This document shows positions 1-14,000 of a stretch of DNA of 64,000 nt, piece after piece. The translations under genes were made by a program, and so were the position numbers. The notes beneath the pieces were generated by a model. That model searched no databases, was not told the DNA's origin, and saw only the letters and a list, made by a program, of their open reading frames with translations. The stretch comes from Amborella trichopoda (lineage: Eukaryota > Streptophyta > Magnoliopsida > Amborellales > Amborellaceae): assembly GCF_000471905.2 (NCBI RefSeq), contig NW_006499603.1, forward strand, positions 5,345,097-5,409,096. Reading direction: 5' to 3'. Position 1 is the first letter of the stretch. Every line of letters begins with the position of its first letter.

Positions 1-566
1 CTTCTCCCCTCCTTATCCTAAGTCAGGCTTGTTCCTCTGGAGAGCTTGGTTTTTGGCTATTCTATGGACTGTATGGGGTGCACACAATTCTAGAAATTTT
101 AGAGCAAAGAGAACTTTACCAGTCATGGTGGATTATGTCAAAGTCACCATTTTGTTTGGCGACCATCCACAAAGACCTGAAAATCAGCTCTAGGGCAGAC
201 TTTGTCACTAAATGGGAATACATCATCAGACGCAAACCCCAAAAACACCCAAGGCAGTCTTGTGGATCCCTCCAGACCATGGAATCATCAAACTGAAAAT
301 AGATGGTTGCTCTTTGGGCAACCCGGGGCCTTGATTCCTAAGATAAAGATTGAAGGCTTTTGGGCTATGTCATGTAACATTTGCTTCTCATGTCCTACTT
401 GTGGATTGTCTTCTTTTCTTATTTCATGCATTTCTTCGTATATTTATGAGTTTTGGTAGTTATGATAAAACAACATATGGTGCCTAAACTAAATTAAAGA
501 AAAAGGATGAAACTAAGAAAAAAAGTGAAGGCTTACATGATTTTTCTCTTTTGGAATTTTTTGTAG
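1..566 (+). other. intron of the DExH helicase gene (left part outside window)
   Basis: There is no coding similarity on either strand. The short open frames at 78-459 are not conserved-looking. The sequence ends in a T-rich tract and TTTGTAG acceptor at 566, so it is the 3' part of an intron. Confidence 0.7.
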
Positions 567-781
567 GTAGAAGCTACAATCGAGTATGTTTGTCAGTATG
601 AACGAGATGGTGCAATTCTTGTTTTTCTCACTGGTTGGGATGAGATTTCTAAGCTACTAGATAAAATCAAGAGCAACAGCTTTTTGGGGAATTCTAATAA
701 ATTTTTATTACTTCCATTACATGGCTCTATGCCTACAATAAATCAACGTGAAATATTCGAGAGGCCACCAAGTAACATGAG
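567..781 (+). CDS. DExH helicase exon: start of second RecA domain (motif IV)
   Basis: The exon follows a TTTGTAG acceptor and ends at ATGAG/GTAAGC in phase 2. It opens VEATIEYVC and carries [11 protein letters not shown] (motif IV region) and LLPLHGSMP, where family members have the same string. The last codon is completed by the G at 8199, giving the NMRK junction typical of the family. Confidence 0.93.
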
Positions 782-3700
782 GTAAGCGATCTTTTTTCAT
801 GCTAGCTTTTTAGAATGGAGTCATTCCCTTCAAATTTTTTCCATGCTACCAAAATTGGTTTCCATCCAATTATGACATTTGGTAAATGCTATCACTTTGG
901 ATGGGGCTATTCCCTTTATTGTAGGTCAATTTATAAACCAATCTTTTAATACCTAAGATTCCCAAATATGGTTCGTGAGATTGAAAACCACTCTTCTTTT
1001 TCTCATGAGAAAATTCAAAAGATATTTAGAAAAGTTCAAAACTTCAGTTACTAAGAAAATGTAGTATTAAATGAGCTACGTTCTGCCATTTTGGATGCTC
1101 CCTTACCCCAACGCTGGAGTTTCTGGTTTGGTCAATGGTAGACTTACCAAGTCTAGACATTCGTGTGTTTATAGAGTTCCAAACTTAGGGGGTCTACTTG
1201 ACTCAGGTGCTTCTCAAGTGGGTGTGTAAGATTATTTGACATGGTTAAAATGGAAGTACTAATTCATTGTTGGCAATGTGTGACTGCATAAACTAGATCG
1301 AAATAATGAATTGATGATATGAAGTAATGGAGAAAGGATTAAGGATCACAATGTAATTCTCCAACTTGGGATGTTTGCGATCAATGATGCCCTAGGTTAG
1401 CTTTTGAAAAGGAACTTCTGAAATTTGTAAAAACAGAATCTATTATGCGAATGCCAAATATGAGAAAACTTAAAAGAAGAAAAGAAAAGAAAAGAAAGTT
1501 AAGAAGAATGAGTGTGTGTTGTTTACAATGTCATTTATTTATTTTGGTTCAAATGAGAGAGAAAAAAAGGTTGAAACCAGGATTTGGAAACTTGGCGAGT
1601 CGAACTGAACTCGCCCGGTTCGACTCGGGAATCGGCACACCCGTGCCGGTTTCACTGCGATATCGGGAATCGCCCGTGTCTAGAGAGAACTGGGCGATTC
1701 CCAACAGTGAATCGTCGAGTCGGACCGGTTCTCAACAGTGACTCGCCCAAGAACATAGGCTGCACAGTGTTCTTCACGATTTTCATGGTTTTTTGTCATT
1801 TTCTTATCATTTTTCATCTTTTTCAGCTTTATAATTAAATCTTGCAGGCTTTAATTTAAATTTTTTAGCCATTTCAGTCAATAAAAGGCGGTAAAAATTA
1901 CCGATTTTGATCACAAAATTTTGGATCTGTGAAGAACGAAGCGTGAGTTTTAGGGTTCCGCCATTTCTTTGATTTCAAGCAAAAGAGGGCATCATTTTTT
2001 ATAAAATCTGAGGGTTATCGATCGTAAGAGTGTTGTTCAGAAGTTTTTGTTCATAATTTGTGAGTATTTTGGACGATTACATATCAAATTTGAATTTGAA
2101 GCCACGGGTGCACGAAAAACAGGTAAGAAGTGCGTTTTTTTTTTTCTTGCCATTCTATCAAATTTACTCAATATTTTGCAAATAATGTGTTAAATTTATA
2201 GGATTTTGATTCCTTATAGTGTTGTTTATCATCACATGTATTCAATTTGATTTTATTTATTCAATTGGAGCTTGATTTTTGAGAAAAAAAGACTGATGTC
2301 TGTGAAGAAAAAATTGATTGCCGTTTTTTTTTTTTGTCCGCCATTCTATCAAATTTACTCAATATTTTGTAAATAATGTGTTAAATTTATAGGGTTTTGA
2401 TTCCTTATAGTGTTGTTTATCATCACATGTATTCAATTTGATCTAATTTATTAAATTTGAGCTTGATTTTTGAGATTGAATAACTGATGTCTGTGAAGAA
2501 CTGCTTTTTTTTTGTTCTTTTTCCTCAATTCAATCGATTTTATTTAATTTTTTGATAATGTGTTAAGATTATAGGGCTTTGATTCCTTATAGTATTGTTT
2601 ATCAAAACATGTATTCAATTTGATGTAATTTATTCGATTTGAGGCGGATTTTTGAGTTGGAATGACTGATGTTAGGTGGGTCTGTGAAGAACTGAGTTTT
2701 TTTTTTAAAAAAAAAATTCATGATCAATTTGTTTGAAAAATCGTGATTTTCTAAAAAATTGTAAAAATCGTGACCAGGTTTTGATTATCATGAGGAATTA
2801 AACAGTATTTTTAATTTTTATTGTTAAAGTTTTAGTGCAAAAAATTGCATGTTAGATTATTTATGCAAAAAAAGACATGTTATTATATTTTTAAAGCAAA
2901 ACTGTATTTTTTAATTTGTTGTTAATGCCAAAAAATACATTAACAAATACATGATGTTAAACTGTATTATAGTTTTAAGCAGTGTTGCATTAAAAATGTA
3001 TTTTTAATTTTTAATGCAAAAATACATGTTGTTAAACTATTTTATCATGAGGAATTAAAGTGAATATCATAGTTAAAAAATTGTGGCATGTATGATAATT
3101 ATATTATCTTGCATTTTTCAATTTTATTATTAAATTTTTAGTGTAAAAAATGTATGTTGATACATAAATTGAATATATATTCTTGATTATTGAGTTGTAG
3201 CCATGTTTGGAGCTAGCATTTTTTATTATATTATCTTGCATATTTGTAATTGAGATGTAGGACTATTTGTGATCATTTTAATTGAGTTGGGATTGTGCCC
3301 ACTATATCATTGTAAATTTATTTGTGGCATTGTGAATGACTATATCATTGTTAATGTTTTTTGTGTCAAATATACGTGTAGTGGCATTATAGATGACTAT
3401 ATTATTATAAATTTTTTTCTCAGTAGGAACTAATTCATGTTTATCAAAATAAAGATTTGTGACGAGTCCATCTGTACTGGCATTGTGAATTACTATACCA
3501 TTGTAAATATATTTTTTATTGATAATATATCAATGTAAATTTTTTGTTCTATATGTAGCGCCTGATATAGGCTATTTCTATCTATAATGTTGCATAAATA
3601 AATTAGTTTTGCCAGTAGGAACTAAAATATTTTTATCAATAGAAGTATTTTGCATTAACAACAAATATAACTTCATGAACTACCCCTACATATTATCACT

Positions 3701-6700
3701 ACGCATGGTGATTATTTTTCATGTTGAATTGTTAGGTTAATTTTTAACCCTTTACATATTAAAACAGTTGAACCATGGCAAGATCTACGGAGGACCTTAC
3801 ATGGCAACTTGGGGTCAAACTTGATCCCAGCAAAAAAGACAATTATTTGCAATTACTGCCAAAGAGTGATAAGTAGTGGGGTACATAGGTTCAAGCACCA
3901 CTTGGCAGGAGTTAAGGGAGATGTTTCTGTGTACAATAGTGTCCCTAGTAATGTAAGAAAGCAGATGGCGGCATTTTTCAAGGCTACCAAAGGTAAAAAA
4001 ATTACAAAGCAGAGGCTGGATGAGGAGATAGCTAGTTTATATACGTCATCAAGCTGGAATGATCCAAAAGAGCAATATAATAATGACTTGGAGATGGCCA
4101 CAAGGATGAGTTTACAAGAAACATACCATAGGGAACACGGGTTTAGAATGCCTGGTAGTTATGACGTGGGCATGCATGGTGGGCCTAGCTCAGATGTGCA
4201 TGGTGGGCCCAGCTCGAGCATGTATGGCGGGCCCAGCTCAAATATGTATGGAGGGGTTGATGGCAATATGTATCAAGAGGAATCAAACGTTGAAGAAATT
4301 GTTTCTAGCTTATCTAGGAGTGTCAGTATTGCCGGTCATGGTCGTATAGACCCATTTCTCTCAAAGCCTAAATCACAACAGATGACCCTCAAAGGCATGG
4401 TGAAAGGTACGAGGAACCTGTTGGGCAGATATGTTGGTAAATGGTTCTACGATAAAGGGATCTCCTTTGATGCAACCAATAGCCCATATTTTCTACCTAT
4501 GGTCAACGCAATCCAGAGAGCTAGGATCAGGATAAAACCCCGGACGACATATGAGCTCAGTGGGCCAATCTTAGATGAAGAGGTGGAAGAAGTTAGAAAG
4601 TGGATTGAAAAATATAAACAGAGTTGGCCAAGAACAGGCATTACTCTCATGAGTTATGGTTGGTTGAATAAAGTTAGCAAAAATGAGCTTTTTAACTTCT
4701 TGGCTTATTCCCCAAAAGGTACAGCTTTTTTGTCTAGCAAAGACGTATCAGGGATAAAAAAGGATGCAAACTTCTTGGTACGACTATATGATCAGCTAGT
4801 GGAGGAGGTGGGAGATAAGCACGTAGTCCAGTTTATTACGGACATTGCGCGCGCATGTGTTTCTGCAGGCAGCAAGTTGATGGATAAGCGGAAGCATCTA
4901 TTATCGATCCCGTGTGCTGCACACAGCATCGATCTTATGTTAGAGGAGATCGGTGAGATCAAAATTATGAAGGAGACTCTATAGGAAGCGAGGTTGGTGT
5001 CAAGATTTATATATAACCACTTTAAAATTTTATTTTTGTTCAGAGAACAATCTAAGCAAAAAGAGATAATCAAGCCTGTCATAACCTGCTTTGCAACAAA
5101 TTACTTGGTTGTGGACTCCATTCAGGAATCTGAAGGTGCATTAAAGAGATTGTTTACCAGTGAAGAGTGGTTAAATGACCGCCTCTCGAAGTCCATCGGG
5201 CTAAAAGTGGACGGCTTAGTCTCAAATAGGAGATTTTGGTCTCGATGTTCTAGTGTCGTAGGGGCCACTGCCCCTTTGGTCACGGTGTTAAGAATGGTAG
5301 ATGCTGACAAGAGAGCTACCATGGGCATCCTTGACGAAGGTATCGAGAGGGCCAAATCAACTATTGAGGAGAAATGTAGTTTTGCTAGTAAAGTGATCAA
5401 GATTATAGAAGGAAGGTGGAACACCAAATTTGGACGTCCAATTCATTTTGCAGGTAAATGTATATTTATATCATTAGAATGTTTCATTCTAAATTATTTT
5501 TTTATAAAATTTTAAATGACCTTTCTCTATGTATATATTTTTTAGGTTACTACTTCAACCCAAAATTTTTCTATTTGACACCTAAGCATCCCCACAAGAT
5601 TATTGAAGGGGTCAAATACATTATTGCCAGGTTGGAGAGAAGCCATCGAAACCAGGTAGCAGCAATACAAGAGGTTTTATTTAATATTTCGGTAAGAACT
5701 TGATTGAGTTGTTAAATTTGTGAGGAATAATGCACTAAAACGAAATATTATGTTTTAGCTTGCTATGTATAGGGATGCTACAGGATCCTTCGGAACTAGA
5801 CTTGCCAGGAATTCTCGAACTAAGATGGATCCAGGTTATTCCCTAACTAATATTTTGTTTATTCATATATTTAATCTTATGAATTGTTCTTGCCCTTACA
5901 ATCTTTTTTGCATTTTAATCCAGCTGAATGGTGGGAGATATATAGTAGTGATGCACCTCACTTAAAGAGGATAGCAATCAAGGTGCTCTCCCAGACATGT
6001 TCTGCTACTGGGTGTGAGCGAAACTGGAGTACGTTCCAATGGTTGCACACTAGGAGGAATCAACTCGCTTCGGGGAAGCTTCATAAACTAGTCTACGCTC
6101 ATTACAACTTAAACCTCCGAGAGCGACAAATAAGAAGGAAGCTTGAAGACTATAGGCCAATAGACTTGGGCGCAATATTTGTCACAGACACAGTAGAACA
6201 ATGGGTAGTAGAAGAAGAGGAGCCAGTGTTGTACAAGAGAGCGTTCCTTGAGGCTATCGGTGAGGAAGATCTTGAAGAAGGTGATGAGCAGCATGAAAGA
6301 GGAAGCAGCCCACCAATATATTCACAATTCGTTGGAGATGTCGGTGAAATTACACCTAATGAGGGAGAGTGGGAAGGGGGTCTAAGGGAAAATGAGAGAG
6401 ATGATGATTTTGAGGCCACCCAATCCTAGCCAAATTATTCACATATCGAGTCCCAACAGCAAGAGGGTAGGGATGAGCATGACAGTGTAGGTGAGCATGA
6501 AGGATGGATAATCTTCGGGGATTTTGGATTAGGACCACAACAAAACACTAACACTTAGGGATTTGGATATATTCAGGTGCCCTTAATTTGGATGATTCGT
6601 TTTTAGAACGAGTCAATGAATTGTCACGCAAATTCAATCAATGGCACCAGCGTGACCAAGATGAAGAACGACGCCGTCTGTCATTTTATTTTTAGATCGT

Positions 6701-9700
6701 ATGGTACGAATTGCATGCTTTATTGTAATCCATGTATGATGATATACTTAATCCATGATATTTCTATGTTTATCCTTTTGTGTGATGCAAATTAAATGGT
6801 TAATAGTAGTTCATGCAGGGAAAGAACATATCAATATTCGCATATTCATGTAAAGAAATAAAAATTCTTAATGGAGTACCCCCATTTCTTATTGAATTCT
6901 TAAAAAACAACATTTATAATGAATTTTAATAATTTTTTCGGATTTTTTTTAAGGCTTAATCCGAAAGATGCGACCGATTCCGGATCCGGATCGTCGATTC
7001 ACCGATCCGGATGGGTTTTTGAGGTGCCCGATCCGGGTCACCGATCCGCTTTTTAAACCACTGGTTGAACTGAATTTCTTGAATGAAATTACTAGGTGGT
7101 TGTGTCCAACCTCCATTCAAAGCCATTTAGATTAGAAGGAAAATGAAAAGACAAAAAGTGTGTAATTTTGTAATGTTCATCTGACTATAGTTGTTACTTG
7201 TTACAAATTCATATGAGATTTGTCATTTTTATTTCTGCTGACTGCTATATGTCACTGTCAATAAAGTAGAACGACACAGAACTTGGCTTCCTCAAGTGAT
7301 TTGGTGATATTTATTCCCTTAGTGCCCAATGTCTCCCATAAATTGAACTTATATATTGATAAGGTTTAATACTGATAACATGCCGATAAATCAATTTATC
7401 CTGATATTAATGCTTCATATTATTATCATGATAAAATATTCTCTCGATAATAACATGGTATCAATTTGAATTTGAAAAGAAACATGTCAGTTAAAGAGTC
7501 ATTTTTTTTAAAAAAACATTTTGTTATACATTAAAAAATGTTGTCAACTTTATCATTTATAAAATTATTTATGTATTTGTGTTTTAAATTGTGTATAATT
7601 TGAATTCATACTTACCCTAATAAAAAATATTCCATGATAAATAGTATAATGTTTATTATATTAAAGTCCCGGTAGTTATTGGACAAATTGCCTATAAAAG
7701 AGACAATCATGATAATATCCTGATAACAACAATTGTAACAAGATTTAACCACAATCCACCAATGTTCCTTGCTAGGCACTCGAGTTTGAACATGTTTAAT
7801 GCAAAGGCTCATCTTGAAACAATTGAACCTGAAATCTCTGGTCTATAGTAATATTTTTTGTATGTCTAGATTCTGGCATTGGCCATCATCCAACATGGGA
7901 AAATTTAGTTGCTATTGTTTTTTCCATATTTGGTGCATTTTATTTGAATTTTCCATACCATAACTTTATTCAGTGGGTGTTTGTGAATTTCAGCTTTTTG
8001 CTACTCCTTTAAGGAGTTGGAGAAAGAAAAACTTGTGGAATATCTTATGTAATATTTGTTATTTTAAACCTTTGTTTCGAGGAAATTTGTCATGTTTTCA
8101 TTGGTATAACATGCAATAAGTAAATAGTTTTAGTGTTATCGTTTTCTTTCCATAAGATGCCAACAAATATTAGTCATCTTCGAAGTCGTCACATGCAGGA
8201 AAATTGTGATTGCAACAAATATTGCAGAAAGCAGTATCACTATCAATGATGTTGTGTTTGTGATTGATTGTGGAAAGGCTAAAGAAACCAGCTACGATGC
8301 TCTGAACAAGCTAGCTTGCCTTTTACCGTCATGGATTTCTAAGGCTTCAGCACTTCAGGTCAACAATATTTATCAATTTATCATCTTTTATATATGCTCC
8401 TACACATGAAGTATTTCTTTGATGTATTCAACATTTTTGAACAATCATTGCCTTTACTTTTGCGATACAAAATTTTTGGAGCAAAGGCATGTTTAGGCAT
8501 TAGGACAGGTAGAGTAGATGTTTTTATAAGAAAATTAGTGGCATCATATTAGTGATTAAAAAGCAATTAATGCTCTATATGGGTGATGTCACACGTTATG
8601 TGAATGATGTCGCTCTCCATTATAGTTAATAAATACTTCTATTTCTGTCAAGACTTTCCAAATTGCCCTTGATTAATTATCTAAAATACCCTTAGACAAA
8701 AAAGTCTCTACATGGGTAAGGGTATCAAGTGTAGCCTAACAAAACCCTATATATACATATATAGGGTTTTTCTATTGTTAACAACCCTATAAAATCCCAT
8801 AGGTTGCATTTAGAGAGGGATGTGAACTGTTAAAACTATAGTTTCCCATTTAATTTTCAATATTTATAAAATGAATAAGGTTATTTTGTCATTAGAGGAT
8901 AATGTTGATATTTTCACTAAAAGACAAGGGTAATTATGAAGTGAATTTTCAGGTACTTTATTAATATAAATGCCCTTAATTTTTAGTGAATATTTCAAAT
9001 ATGCTCTTCTCGAAATGATAAATATACCTTTTGTCTTTCAGTGTTAATATCAAGACGACTCTTTCTAATGACAAAAATACCCTTAATAATCTTATAATAA
9101 AATAACAAAAAGGGGCAACTAAAGTAATTTTGACAGTTCACACCCTTTCATATGTAAAATATAAAATTCTATGGGGTGTTAACATTAGAAAAAAAGCCCC
9201 TGAGCGAATTTTTGTAGTACTTTGCTCATCGCTCATCACCATCCAAGATCCACCAAATGGCCATGATTGTCAGATATTTTTGTTGAACTTTTTTTTTTCT
9301 ACAAATCAAAGTGATCTCACATTTGAAGAGTCTGTGTGCCTCAGTAAGACCCACCTCCAAAAATTATATAAATAATTCACATGAACCCCCTATGAATGTT
9401 AAGGTTTAGTCATTTTATTTTTTGATAATATTTTTTTGAGATTTTTTTCATATATAATGGTTAGTTATATTCTTGCCCCAAATTTTTGGTAAATCTAACT
9501 TGTAAAAATAGTTATTAAAATTCAAATACTATCCGATAAATGTGGTTGTTTGAACAGCTCAGATTGAATATGGGTTGATCTGACGGTCACAACGTCATTT
9601 CGTATTTTAGTTTTAATTTTTTTCTACAAATCTAAATCACTTAAAATTTTGGGCGTGTATTCTTTAAAAATAAGAGAATCTTATAAATATATCAAAAAAC

Positions 9701-10972
9701 TAATTTGCAAAAAATAAATAGACCAAAATACCCTTGAACTTTTTAGGGGTATTTTGGTCAATTTATTTTTGCGAATTGTTTTTTTAATATTTTTATTAAG
9801 TGCGCCTTGATAAGAAAAATGGATGCCTAACTAAAATTCAAATATGAAATGAGGTTGTGATCATTAGATCGGCTCAGATTCATTCTAGGCCATTGGGCTC
9901 ATATNNNNNNNNNNNNNNNNNNNNNNNNNNNNNNNNNNNNNNNNNNNNNNNNNNNNNNNNNNNNNNNNNNNNNNNNNNNNNNNNNNNNNNNNNNNNNNNN
10001 NNNNNNNNNNNNNNNNNNNNNNNNNNNNNNNNNNNNNNNNNNNNNNNNNNNNNNNNNNNNNNNNNNNNNNNNNNNNNNNNNNNNNNNNNNNNNNNNNNNN
10101 NNNNNNNNNNNNNNNNNNNNNNNNNNNNNNNNNNNNNNNNNNNNNNNNNNNNNNNNNNNNNNNNNNNNNNNNNNNNNNNNNNNNNNNNNNNNNNNNTATA
10201 ATGCAACAACCTTCAAAAACCATGTTAGGGCCATTTGTTTGATCCAAATTTTATAATATACTCTTTCCATTCTTATGAAAAATCACAAAAAAGAAAAATT
10301 TTAAAACACAACCTAGAAGTATTTTTTTAGCCCAATTAACATAGGTTGTCCATTTTGATGAGATGCTTAGATCTAGGCCTTAGAATGATCTTTTTTCTTT
10401 CCAAAATTTTTGATAACTTTATCATCATTAGATTAACAATATTTAGAAAGAAAAACATGATTTTGAATTCATAAAGGCCTAGATCTTGAAATTCATCAAT
10501 GGACGGTCTAGTTTCATTATTGGAGGGGACTCATTTTGACCATATATAGGGTGCAAATTAGTGTTTGTTTTTTTTTTAGTTTGACTATTAAGATGAAGAG
10601 AGTGTGTCCAAAATTTTGGGTCATACAGAAACCCACAAACATGATTTTCTAGAAGTATGGTTGCATTATACTATGATACAACCGTTGCATGAAAGCACTA
10701 CCCATATATTTATAGGTGAATATATAGGACGACAAACTCAAAATATTCACATGCGTGCTGGGATCCCTAAGGAATCCCTTGTGCCATCATCATAAAAGCA
10801 CACGACAATGTCTGATGGCAAAACAAAATGGCCTAGAATTCTAACAGTTGTAAGGGGACAGCATTGAAAGAGGCTCCATTATCAATCAGGATTTCCAGAT
10901 CATCTTTGTCAACTATGATGTACAGGGGCTCTACATGCTAAGTTTATACTTCAACCAAATCGTCCTTATATA

Positions 10973-11022
<50 letters not shown>

Positions 11023-14000
11023 GATATGGAAAAACCTAAAAATGCCTATAGGCGAAATGCTACAGTGTTTCACCATCGCCACAAACTTGCTATATTCGTG
11101 GCGGTTTATTGAATGGACCCACAACAGACGACGCAACGTTCGTTGCGGTTCCATGTGATTTTTTTACCGCTACAGACCTAGTATGTCCATGACGGTATCG
11201 CCACAGACATGCTAGGTCCGTGGCGGTCAAAAAATGCATGCCGGCCGATTTTTTCGGACGGCGATTTGACCTATGGGCGAATTCACTATATCATTTCGCC
11301 CATAGGTGTTGCGTAGATGCTTCATATATATATATATATTACAACAACTCCTTCAGGCGAATGTGTTACTTAGGATGAATCTTTTTTATCCAAAATTTTA
11401 GGATCCATCTAAGTATCATCATATGATTATCTTCATGAAAAAAAATCGGATTTAAGTTCTTAAGAACCTAGTTGTTGGTCTCTAAGAATTGGATGGTTCT
11501 TGTTCAATCTTGGGATATTAACTTTTTTGAGACGTTAGTCTTATTTAATTTTTTTTTCTTTAAGGTTCGTTATTAGTGCTACATCCCCAAAACTTGGGGC
11601 TCAAAAACATATTACTAATATGAATTTTGCCCGAAGGGAGCAAACTGTGCATTTGCTCCCACGGGGTGGTAGGCAAACTTATATATATGAATGATTTCAT
11701 GTCATAGTGTCATTGTAATATAATGAAACCACACATCTAGAAAACCATCTTTTCGGCATTTGTATGACCCCCAGATTTTCCATAGGCTCTCTTAATCTCA
11801 ACAATCACTCGCAAAAATAAATAAAAATAATAAATAAATTTGCACCTTACATATGGACAAAATGAGGCCCTGTCCAAACAATGACTTGGACCGTCCATTT
11901 GGTTAATTCTAAAATATAGGCTTTTAGGAACTCAATCAGTTTTTTCTTTTTTAGCATTATTTATTTAATGGTAACAAAACCATCTACATAATTTGGAAAA
12001 GGATAAAGTTCCTTCGAAGGCCTAGATATAAGCATCTTACCCAATGGATGCCCTACATTAAGTAGGTTAAAAAAATACTTTTTAGGGTACATCTTTAAGT
12101 TTTGTATGTGATTGTTCAATATATATATAGGGAAAAGATCCTATCAGCCCACCAGCTAATAGAATAGTGTAAGCCTAATGGCCCAAATTGCATCTGGGCT
12201 GATCTGATGGTCATGATTGTATTTCATATTTGAATTTTAATCTTTTTTCTAAAAATCCTAATGACTTGAAATTTGATATATATATATATATATATATATA
12301 TTGATAGTGAGTGAGAGAGAGAGAGAGAGTCTTCCTAATGCAATTTGACATTTTCATAGAGACGAGGCCGTGCTGGGCGTGTGCAGCCTGGAGTTTGTTA
12401 TCGTCTTTACCCGAGGATCATTTATGATGCGATGCCCCAATATCAGTTGCCTGAAATTCTTCGAACACTATTACAGGAGTTATGCCTTAACATAAAAAGT
12501 TTACAGCTTGGGAACATTGCGTCTTTCTTGGCCAAGGCCCTGCAGCCCCCTGATCCTCTTTCTGTTCAAAATGCTATTGATCTTTTGAAGATAATAGGAG
12601 CTTTGGATGATACGGAGGAGCTAACCCCTCTAGGTATGTGGCTATGTGCAGAAAATAATACGAGTATCATGGTTGAAGGATTCAATGATGTCTTTTGCTT
12701 CATCTTCTTTTCCTTTGTTCTTTGATCTGAAATTCTCTGTGATTCTACTGATAGGTCATCATCTTTGCTCCTTGCCTGTGGATCCTAATATTGGAAAAAT
12801 GCTTCTTTTGGCATCCATCTTTCAATGTCTGGATCCTGCATTAACAATTGCAGCGGCTCTTGCACACCGTGACCCATTTGTCCTTCCACTCAACAGGAAA
12901 GAAGAAGCTGATGAGGCAAAAAGATCATTTGCTGGAGATTCATACAGGTTTCTACTAATTCGTGATCCTGGTTACTTTTCGGGAGAATCAGAGAATATCT
13001 AATCAAAATTCACTTATCATTTTTAAATTGTAGTGTCCATATCATATGTAACTATTGTTATGACCTTCAACTACTTGAGTTGCTAACTATTAGGATACAA
13101 AAGACTGACACAAACTACACAGTTGCACCTCAACTAAGTAGAGCAAAGAACTAATTAATTTTGACTTCACGTACAATATAACTAATTTTGACTGTTTGTC
13201 ATGCGGTTTGCATACGGCTGATTGCTTTTTATGCAATAGTGGTGCATTAATCTGGAAAATTAATCAAATGCCAGATCTTCAATGGAAACTATTTTCAAGT
13301 TCTCTGAGGCGGTCTTATGGGTGCATCTTAATGCCTCAGCTTGAGGCTGCGATTACTAGAGAGAAGGAAGTTTGTAGTTTTTCATACGAGTAGAGAGAAT
13401 GCCTGGAAAGGTGGGGACAGAAAAAGAGAGGATGGCAAAGAAGGGTGACCGTTATTAGAAATTACTCAGGATGTCATCTTTGGGGATGAGAATAGATTCC
13501 TGAGCAATGGAGCGAGAACCTCTTTGGGCTGTGTTGTATATTATGTAGTAGGAAGAAAAATGGAGGAAATTACAGCCACCAAGTCACAACACACCAAAAA
13601 AGGACTAGAAAGCACATGAATTATGACTGGCAATATGATTAACTATAGCTTTTTTATATAGGTCTCCCTCTCCCAATAAATTCAAGTGCCTCAATGCCGG
13701 TGACTTATCCTTAACCAGCCATGTTTCTAGGGCCTCGTTGTCTCAAAAATTCCTGCCCTCTGATCCTTTGCCAATCACAATTCTGTTCAGGCCATAAATT
13801 TTGCCCCTTTGTTGAACAAACGTATTCGTCTATCCAAAGAAAAATGTCATCATCATCATCATCCAAACCTTATCCCAATTCATTGGGGTTGGCTATCCAA
13901 GGAAAAATGTCATTCCATTTTCTTTCCCATCCCCTGCTAGCTGATTTTCTTGCTATGCCCCGCAAAGGAAATTATGTTGCTCCTGCAGCAGTAAAAAACA

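Larger units (their letters stand above)
1578..7063 (+). mobile_element. hAT-superfamily DNA transposon (about 5.5 kb), inactive, in helicase intron
   Basis: The ends are CAGGATTTGGAAACTTGG on the left and, read inward from the right, CAGTGGTTTAAAAAGCGG: short imperfect terminal inverted repeats beginning CAG, as in hAT elements. The flanks are GTTGAAAC (1570-1577) and GTTGAACT (7064-7071), an 8-bp target duplication now differing at its last two bases. Inside is a transposase with BED finger, DUF659-type region and C-terminal dimerisation region. GC-rich subterminal repeats flank both ends. It lies in the same orientation as the helicase gene, within one of its introns. Frame damage in the transposase shows that it cannot move itself. 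Confidence 0.9.

Noticed and set aside
78-459. Two short frames at the left edge
   Set aside because: No family resemblance, and they lie in a helicase intron.
9857-10270. Open frames of about 110-120 codons on both strands
   Set aside because: They run through the N gap and are artefacts of masked bases.
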